DNA of 64,000 nucleotides from positions 62,402-126,401 of the forward strand of contig BDIU01000143.1 in NCBI GenBank assembly GCA_002118135.1, written 5' to 3'. The DNA comes from Trebouxia sp. TZW2008. Its lineage: Eukaryota > Chlorophyta > Trebouxiophyceae > Trebouxiales > Trebouxiaceae. Position numbers and translations under genes: made by a program. This document shows positions 56,716 to 64,000 of this stretch, piece after piece. The first letter of the stretch is position 1; every line of letters starts with the position of its first letter. The notes below the pieces were generated by a model. That model was not told where the DNA came from and ran no database searches. It saw only the letters and a program-made list of their open reading frames with translations.

Positions 56716-59700
56716 ATGGCTACATACAAGCTTTGGTCACCTCCTGGCAACAAGAATGCCTACAAAGCTCTCATCGCAGCTCGGTACGTCGGTGCAAAGA
56801 TCGATGTGCCGCCGATGGAGATGGGCAAAACCAACAAAACACCAGAATTTCTGAAGCTGAATCCCTTCGGAAAGGTATCTACGGCTAGAATCTGCGGAAA
56901 CGAGCAGCAAGCAAGTGAGGTTCGGTTATGGCGAAGTATTGTTCTTGCGTAGGTGCCTACACTTGAGACTCCCCAGGGAGGTGTCTGGGAGAGCAATGCC
57001 ATTGCTCGCTACCTGGCGCGGTTGGCAGACAAAGGACTATTCGGCAAGACAGCTATCGACGCGGTACCGTTGTCGGGTCACGATCACTCGCATATGTTCA
57101 AGTGGAGCAAAAGCTCAGTCATCAGTCTCGTTGCAGGCACATGTCGAGCAGTGGATTGACTTCTCGACTGTGGAGGTCGATGCACCCCTTTGTTCCTGGA
57201 TATACCCATTGAAATACCCAGGATACTTCCCTTACGATAAAAAGGCAAGACCAATGCAAATGCTCCATCCAACTGACGTGTGCATCAAGCTTGCAAAGCA
57301 TGCTGTTGCAAAATTGAAATAGCAAGTGGAGCATGCACAGAGGAGCTGACATGTCCTATGCATGCTGCAGAAGGAAGAGGCAGCAATAGCATCTGTGCAA
57401 AAAGCGCTGAAGGTGTTGGATGGGTACCTTTTGGAGCACACTTTCCTTGTGGGCGAGTCAGTCACACTGGCTGACATCATTGCAACTTGCAACCTATATC
57501 TTGGCTTCACCAAGGTGAGTCGTGCAGACCTGGTTGTTTGGCCCTGCGTCCACCAGCCTGCTACACTCAACACTGATCTTGGCCGTCGTCGCTCCTTTCA
57601 ATCCAACCCAATTTGTCTGCACGCGTCATATCTACTGTGCCAATCAAGCACTGCATTGCCAAGACATTGTGAAACTGGTCAAAGAGAGGCAGGTTGGATC
57701 TGGGTTTTTGCAAATTGCATGCCGGGATGCAAAATGGCTGTGATTACAGGTGTTTGACCCTGAGTTCCGGAAGGACTTCCCCAATGTACAGAGGTGGTAC
57801 AGCACGCTGGCACACTTCCCACACTTCAGCGCCGTCTTTGAGACCAAGGACCTAGCAACAGAGAGGATGAAGGGTACAGCATTACAGCTTCTGCAGTCCA
57901 TCTTGCGCCATGCAAGCATGCTAGCTGGACATCTATGACAAGGATTGTCAAATTACACACCATCTGTGTGCTGCATGAGGCAATTGGGTCTGCCTGGCAT
58001 TGACATGAACGGCCTGGGCTGCTTTTGCACTAGCAGTGAACAGCAACACAATGTGAGAGACATGTTTTGTTTCCTGAGCACTGCAATTGCAGTCATAAGC
58101 TTGTGCGCTCAGTCATATGCAAGTGACAGGTATTCAACAAGCATACCTTGGCCTGCCAGCTGATGTGTACAACTGTGTGCAGCACCAAGTCCTCAGCAGC
58201 AGCAGTCGCAGCAGCAGCAGCAGCAAGCTCCAAAGCAGCAACAAGCTCCAAAGCAGCAGCAACAGCAGAAACCTAAGGAGCCAAAGGAGCAGGCGCAGAA
58301 GCCAGCACAGCAACCTGCGGTACGAAACATTCTGATCATTCCTGTCCTTCTGTTGACAGTCTGCAAAATTCATCTCAGCAGAAAAGCTGTGTTGGTTGGT
58401 GAGCAGTATCAGATCATGTACTGCTCAGCGTTTGCACTGTATTTGGCGCTGCTGTGTGCTGTGTCCTGGTTGTTTTAATTGCCTCAAAACAGCTTTCATA
58501 GCTCTACCAGGAACCCTTGCATAATTAATTTTTGCCTGCTGCAGTGTTGTAACCATAGGGAGCAGTGCTTAGGAAGCTGGCAAAGGCTGAAACATATTCT
58601 GGCAGAAAAATCCATACCACGCTTGCACCACAGTCCCTCTTGACTATGTGCTAACCAACGTCTTTGTGACTCAGCTGTTGCGCAAGTGCAGGCTGATGGC
58701 GAGGAGCCAGCAAAACCCGCTCCAAAGCCCAAGAACCCCTTGGACCTGTTGCCCCCCAGCACCATGATCCTGGACTCCTGGAAGCGCCTCTACTCCAACA
58801 CCCCCGCCTCCCAGTTCAAGCAGGTCTGCATAAATGGCCTGTGGAACGGTGCAGACATCCCCAACAGTCCAACACAAGAGGTGAGCTGCAGATGTTGCCC
58901 TGCATTGCTTTGCTGTTGGCTGAGCATGACCCAGGGCAATGCGCTAGCAAGGTCTTCAGTGCATCAAGAAGAGCTTGGCCCAGGTGTCTCATTCGTCCTC
59001 ATAAGGACACCTCAGCTGAACATTGCACCTGGCTTGAGAGATGAACACTAGCGTTCAGATCATCCCTGCAAGTAAATATGCATCGGCGAACAATGCTGAC
59101 TGGCAGGGCTGCATGTTTCTGCCTGGCATATGGAGCTGTTCAGCATTGCCCACCAGTGCAGCAAGTGAAAGCAGTGGACAATGTGGCTTCATAAAGCTCA
59201 TGAGTCAGACCAGGTGTTTGTCTTAGACTGTGCTGCATCTGGCAGCAGAGGCATGCGGGACAGTCCTCACAAATGCCCACAGCGGCTTCTGCTGTCATTG
59301 GCTGCAGTCAGCAGCTGGTGTGCATAGTGAGGTTTCCTGCATTGCTCGTGTTTTGGCATTGCTGTGCCTGTCACAACTGCTACTTGATGCCATTTGTTGA
59401 TGCTGAAATGATTGCTCTGTTGAGACTAAGCAGCCATATCAGCATTGACAAATGGCATCGAGAAGCAGAGCGGCACAACAAGCACCTTTGACGAAATACT
59501 CCTGCTCTGCTCAGGCTTGTATCAAAACAGTGGTCCGAGACAGTTGCTCCAGTACGTACCTAGCTGGGCCTGCTGAGCCTGTGCAGCACACGTTCAGAAT
59601 GAAATGAATAAATGAATGAATGAATGCATAAAAACAGTGCAGACATAATATAGCACCCCAAAGGTTGTCACCCAGGCTGCGCTATGTGCAAAGCTCTGCC

Positions 59701-61996
59701 CACTATCCAGGCTTAGGGTGCGCTGCTTGACCAAAGCTTGCATCGTTGGTCTGTTTGTGGGGCCGGCCCTTTCTGCGTCATGCTCCTCACTTGATGATCC
59801 CTATTTGGAATCAGCATGCACCAATCTCTGACAAGCAACCTGTGCTGAGGCTACATTGCAGGCAGAACACAATGCGTAAGTATCAGCTTTTGTTGCTTGC
59901 TGGTGGTCAGATTGCATTTATAGTGCTGCTGTCTTTTCAATAGATGATGTCAGCAATGTTGACACAATGTGAGAAATGTAAGCGTAGAAGGATTAGTCCA
60001 GTGGGTTTCACATAGGCATGAGCATTCAAAAGCATCCGGCCTATCAATCTTGTCTGGCAAAGTTGCGCCAGGGCAGCCATTCTGCTGCATGCAAACAAAA
60101 CTCAGCTTCAGTCAAGCCCAGAACAAGCAGACAAAGTCTTCTTGATGCCAATACAGGTTTATGTCGAACATGGTCTGTCAGCATGCCAGTTCTCTAGCAC
60201 CCAGCTTGCTAGCAACAACAAGCAGCCAGAAAAAGCATGTTGGGCCGTGCCCTGCTCTAAAGCAGCTGCGTTCCCATCACTTCAGTGGCAGCAGCAACGG
60301 CCTCAAATACAAATGTCAGATACTGAGCTTGTTTGCTCCAAAAGATTGACATTGCGTCAGTCTGCTATGGGCTGGTGTTGCAGAACATCTGTCATATCTC
60401 AATGACTCATCCCTTTCTTTCTCAAGAGCGCAAGCAACACATGTGTTGATTTTGATGCTGTGATGTCTGCAGCACTTTGAGGGATATGACCCAGAGGGCT
60501 TCTCTATGTGGCTGTGCGACTACAAGTACATTGACGAGAACACCGTAAACTATGTTGTCATGAACAAGGTGAGCCCCTTTGAAGCCCTGAACTTGTTCAC
60601 CGTCAACAGAGCACCTGACATTGTGATGCCTGATCAACAGCAGCACTTCTTGTCATGCGTGACGCATTGGGGGCATTCTGGCTGTGAGATGCTGCTTCGC
60701 AGAATCACAGATTTGGCACCAATGCTGTGTAGCATGTGCTGGGCAGTACTGATGTTTTTGGGCATATTGCTCTTTTCAAGCGTCAAGAGTGTCCTTGATT
60801 TGCTACTCTGGGCATGATACGGTGCACAGCATCAGGTGTCTGCTTACTCAGCCAGCACTGGTAACACGCGCAGTCAGCTCTTCTGGAATTTGATTCCTGT
60901 GCTGTATAGTGATGATCAAATCGTGATGTTTGGACGCCTCACCTATGGCCGTGCGACCTGAGGGGTTCCACGTGAACCCTGAGGTTCCCCGCCAACCCTC
61001 TGATGCCTGACGTCGGCCTTGTGTCCCGAATCCTGTTTGCCAAGTATCTGGAACCATGCTCTGGCATGTCAGGTTGGTGGTTTCCTGCAAAGGATAGACT
61101 ACGTGCGCAAGTATGCCTTTGGCGTGATGTGCATCCTGAAGAACTCAGAGGGACAGTTCCCCATCAAGGGCTTCTGGATCTTCAGAGGGCAGGACATCCC
61201 ACAGATGATGAAGGATGAGTGCTACGACCTGGAACTGTATGACTGGACCAAGCTGGATGGCAAGGCTCTGAAACCAGTAAGTTTTAGTACTCAGTGCTTT
61301 GAGACCCATTGGCTTGACCTCATCAGTACTTCTCTTCACTTGCACACCTGATCATTCTGTTCCGACTGACATACACTGTCAGGCTCAGACCACTGGTATG
61401 CTTTGCTTTGAATTGCTTGCACGTCTCGTGTGTCAAATTGAACATGGACTCTGTGTTCATGCTTGCCAGTATGTGCAATGTGGCTTGGTGCAACATATGT
61501 GTCCCTAATGCTGTATAGTAGACATTCTTGGACCATCTGTTGCCCATAGCTGCTCATCACTTGCTGAAACAATTGCTCCCAGCTGCATATTGACTCAAAG
61601 CACTAATGCAGCTGGAGCAATCCTTGCAGCAAATGCTGAGCAATTGCGTCAAACTGCAAGGTTTGAACAGCAGCAAACACAATGCAATGGTGCGCAGCCG
61701 GCACGTCATGTGCCTGTTCATTGTTGCTGCCAGGTTTGGCAGCTCTTGGCTATCTGTCTGCCCTGCAAGGCCATGTCTTAAAGAGTCATGTTGCTGATGC
61801 AATGGTCGCCTTGCAAACAACAGCTATTGTTCTGCTTGTAGCATCACAGAAAACCCGGCAACAAAAGCATTAGTTATTGTGATTTAACAACCTTGCTGCT
61901 GTAATGCAGGAGGAGAAGGCTTTGCTCGAGTCCATGATTGCAGAGGACGACAAGATTGAGGGTCTGGAGCATGTTGAGTGCAAGGTCTTCAAGTAG
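56716..61996 (+). CDS. EEF1G: Translation elongation factor 1B subunit gamma
   Basis: Structural subunit of the eEF1B nucleotide-exchange complex that recharges eEF1A with GTP. Exons: 56716-56874, 56953-57063, 57137-57244, 57371-57514, 57750-57873, 58183-58319, 58692-58880, 60473-60568, 61073-61276, 61910-61996, giving 452 residues. The order is a GST-like N-terminal fold (NPFGKVPTLETPQGGVWESN, AIARYLARLADKG), GST C-terminal helices (LVGESVTLADIIATCNLYLG), a Gln/Lys/Pro-rich linker encoded mostly by exon 6, then the conserved EF1G domain (NPLDLLPPSTMILDSWKRLY, YDPEGFSMWLCDYKY, GFWIFRGQDIP, ECYDLELYDWTKLD) ending CKVFK. The start is the first ATG of MATYKLWSPP, as in plants. The linker makes it longer than the usual 410-420. 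Intron 3 has a GC donor (AAG then GCAAGA). Intron 7 (1.6 kb) carries a retroelement-like tail. It diverges from UPF1. Confidence 0.97.
58192..58275. repeat. CAG/CAA-rich repeat encoding the poly-Gln linker of eEF1B-gamma
   Basis: Runs of CAG and CAA, with two copies of a CAGCAACAAGCTCCAAAG-like unit, encode QQQQSQQQQQQAPK, QQQAPK and QQQQQKPKEPKE in frame. The tract lies in the variable linker between the GST-like and EF1G domains, where length change should be tolerated. Confidence 0.85.
59541..59635 (+). mobile_element. Retroelement-like 3' tail, copy 2
   Basis: In eEF1B-gamma intron 7, TACCTAGCTGGGCCTGCTGA, AGCCTGTGCAGCACA and a tail of ATGAATAAATGAATGAATGA match the block at 15541-15623. 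The tetranucleotide-repeat end suggests a non-LTR retrotransposon or SINE 3' terminus. Upstream sequence shows no coding remnant. Confidence 0.5.
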
Positions 61997-62569
61997 ACAC
62001 AAGCCTTGCGAACAACATTAATCGTGTCACTCGTGAAGCACTTCCGGCCTGTCGAGGTTGTTAACTCTAAAACTCATAAATCACCGTGGGTTGGTGTGCC
62101 TGTGAGCAGGCATAATCATCGTCTGGCTGGGTAACGTGCACAGGCACCGCTGGTTTCTCATTTTATTGCTGCTGCTGTTAGCTAGGTAGAGCTGCAGAGT
62201 TGGTGTTAGATCCATGCGCAGCTCTGTTTTAATTTTACATCATGCCAAATGTTACACCTGTCTTGCATTCCGGACGATGCAGCGCTTCAGCAGCGTACGT
62301 ATTGGGCGGCAGCTTGCAAAGTTTCGTTCCTTTCTTGCGGTTGGAGATGGCAAAGCATCACTGCTGCCAGGCAGATCATAAAACGGTATTAGCATGTGAG
62401 CAGGCATGATTGTCGATCGATGAACGTCAGTGAGCAGGATCTAGCAGGGACAGTGCAATGTAACACTTTTCAGCGTGATTGGCGACTCAAGTTGTGGCAG
62501 CTTCCAAGTATTATATTGCTGCAAGTAGCAAGTGTCTGAGGGGCAGTGGAAGGAAGCTGGGAGGCTGCT
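61997..62569. other. Intergenic, convergent 3' ends
   Basis: This region lies between the eEF1B-gamma stop and the stop of the minus-strand gene at 62570. I see no open frame of note, no repeat and no RNA gene. It should contain the 3' UTRs of both genes. Confidence 0.5.
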
Positions 62570-63098
62570 TCAGGAATGGGGATCACGACTGGGACCAAAT
62601 AATCGGTAAGCCCGGTCATGGTTGCATAAGATTGTAGTCTTGATCAATCGCTTAGCGACACCGTCTTGTTCAAGCTTGTCAAAGGAGAGAAACGGTGCGA
62701 CCGACGAATACCTGAAGCACTGCAGAAGTAGTGCATCGCGTGGCCGTCTGTCGCTGGCGCTGCCGTGATCGCTTTGTGACGGTTGGCTTGTGAGAGGCAC
62801 TGTTTTGTCGTCTTCGACCGACAAGGTCTGCGTACTGTCTGCACAACTTATCTCGCTCTGAACTATGGCAATCCCTGCCAGGCAAACGCAAACCGCGGCG
62901 TCGGGATCTCCTGTACACGAGTCGCCATGTTGTTTGCGCGTCGTTGGCAAAACGATATCGGACTGCATAGTGCGGACCGAGGTATACACCTGCTGATCTG
63001 ATTTGCTGCAGCGCTGCCTTTTGAGCTTGCAGATCGTTGAGCAAGGCTTCATGATCGAAGTTTGTGTGCAGCATGGGGATGTCAGCTTTCATGTCCAT
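62570..63098 (-). CDS. Hypothetical protein, two exons
   Basis: I do not recognise this protein. Exons 63098-62990 and 62874-62570 join in phase (phase-1 intron, GTGTAT donor, GGCAG acceptor) to give 137 residues. It starts MDMKADIPMLHTNFDHEALL, continues with a short predicted helix (NDLQAQKAALQQIRSA), then a Ser/Asp/Thr-rich low-complexity stretch and a basic C-terminus (FDKLEQDGVAKRLIKTTILC). There is no signal peptide or membrane segment. The predicted start lies 22 bp from the start of a plus-strand frame, so the two would be divergent if both are real. Support is only the splice fit and composition. Confidence 0.4.
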
Positions 63099-63119
63099 AG
63101 AGCCAAATCGCTAAATCCC

Positions 63120-63709
63120 ATGCAAGGAGAAGAGTGGCACATCTCAGATGCTCAAAACCCAACCGCCGCTGCAGTGATAGTCAAACAAAAGCCCTTCAAG
63201 CGAGTTGTAACCTTTGAAACCTATGATGGCACCATGATGGCTGAAATGAGTCACGAGCGCTTCAGCACTGACAGCGAAATCACCTACGCCAATGAGCAAT
63301 ATAGGTAGAATTGGGCGTGCACACATGCTTGTTTCTGCTTCAAGCATAAATTCCTGATGAGCGCTGCATTTGCATCACGTCAAACTACCAGAACAACTGC
63401 CACGTGACCTTGGCTCCACAATGAAACAGCTCTTACAGGTCGACAGATGCATGTTCAAGTGCACAAGACAAAAGCTGCAGCGCTGACTGCAGGTGGCACA
63501 CACACGGACGCTCAAACCTGGATCTCTTGGACTCTCAAAACAAGAAAGTTGCAAGCTTCCAAGCAAGCGGCGCTATGACAGCACCATGGAAAGCTGCAGC
63601 AGACAAAATCACCATTCTCAGTGGCTGCCGTGACTCAATATGGATGTGTCTTGTCATTGCAAGCAGCATCCTGGAGGCGGACAGAGTTGGAGGCAGGCGC
63701 TGGTTCTGA
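63120..63709 (+). CDS. Hypothetical protein, poorly resolved
   Basis: A frame open from about 63003, with an ATG at 63120, encodes MQGEEWHISDAQNPTAAAV and continues through FKRVVTFETYDGTMMAEMSH to a GTAGAA donor at about 63307. Possible later exons are near 63439-63492 and 63493-63709 (ASFQASGAMTAPWKAAADKI), but I could not settle phases. No domain is recognised. It might instead be one exon of a larger gene running out of the window. Confidence 0.28.
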
Positions 63710-64000
63710 GTTATCTTAGGTGGCACCTCATAGCCATGTCTTTCTGCATGTGGCAGTCACATGAAAAGAAAACAGCTATGCCGTTATGCTGCGCCATATG
63801 GGATGTGTGATCGGAGCCCCGTCAGTAGAGACAGCCCAGGAAACCGTCCACAGGTGTGCATAGGTCATACACGACACGTGTTGCCTGTTCATGAGTTTGC
63901 CCACCTGTGTACCGCAAAGTCCAGGTACTGCACATCTAACGTAGTGCAAACAAGTGTATTGTGAGAAAATGGAAGCCTCTATCTGCCATGTTGTACTGTA
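63710..64000. other. Window end, nothing certain
   Basis: A plus-strand frame from 63761 to 63964 is open (MKRKQLCRYAAPYGMCDRSP) and contains donor-like CACAGGTGTG and TCCAGGTACT sites, so it may include exons of a gene continuing beyond the window. I cannot assign it. Confidence 0.35.

Noticed and set aside
1..64000. tRNA, rRNA, CRISPR, bacterial operons or an integrated virus
   Set aside because: I looked for cloverleaf B-box motifs, rRNA signatures, direct-repeat spacers and viral hallmark genes, and saw none.

Overview
The window is nuclear DNA from a photosynthetic eukaryote, most likely a core chlorophyte green alga; a trebouxiophyte is my guess and is not proven. Evidence: intron-dense protein genes with short phase-consistent exons and TGCAG acceptors, a plastid-type homogentisate solanesyltransferase, a metazoan-like PAS/cyclic-nucleotide phosphodiesterase (a family present in green algae and absent from land plants), and plant-like versions of ECM29, UPF1 and eEF1B-gamma. 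I see no bacterial operons, rRNA, tRNA or CRISPR array.

Layout. 1-3100: no confident gene. 3101-4233 (+): small acidic, proline-rich unknown protein. 4234-6974: non-coding or unresolved, with a decayed tandem array. 6975-30583 (+): ECM29, the HEAT-repeat proteasome adaptor, about 31 exons. 30742-33094 (-): homogentisate solanesyltransferase (plastoquinone pathway), tail-to-tail with ECM29. 34033-44253 (+): PAS-coiled-coil-phosphodiesterase, head-to-head with HST. 45709-46673 (+): probable secreted cysteine-rich unknown protein. 48336-56431 (-): UPF1, the nonsense-mediated-decay helicase, 18 exons. 56716-61996 (+): eEF1B-gamma, sharing a 284-bp divergent promoter with UPF1. 62570-63098 (-) and 63120-63709 (+): a weakly supported divergent pair of unknown genes.

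The genes are not a pathway cluster: they cover protein turnover (ECM29), mRNA surveillance (UPF1), translation elongation (eEF1B-gamma), plastid quinone synthesis (HST) and cyclic-nucleotide signalling (PDE). Exon models were built by hand from splice signals, reading phase and family similarity. Coding lengths and phases close exactly for UPF1 (1090 codons), eEF1B-gamma (453 codons with stop) and HST (357 codons with stop).

The most unusual feature is what I call exon echoes. In ECM29 and the PDE gene the introns are packed with tandem, decaying copies of the adjacent exon plus its flanking intron and splice sites, in units of mostly 120-200 bp and up to six copies. One array (exon 22 of ECM29) has a 172-bp period. 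HST, UPF1 and eEF1B-gamma in the same window show no such copies. Other notable points are frequent GC-AG introns, a UPF1 whose third zinc module has lost its cysteines, two long foldback hairpins in ECM29 introns, and a pair of retroelement-like 3' tails.
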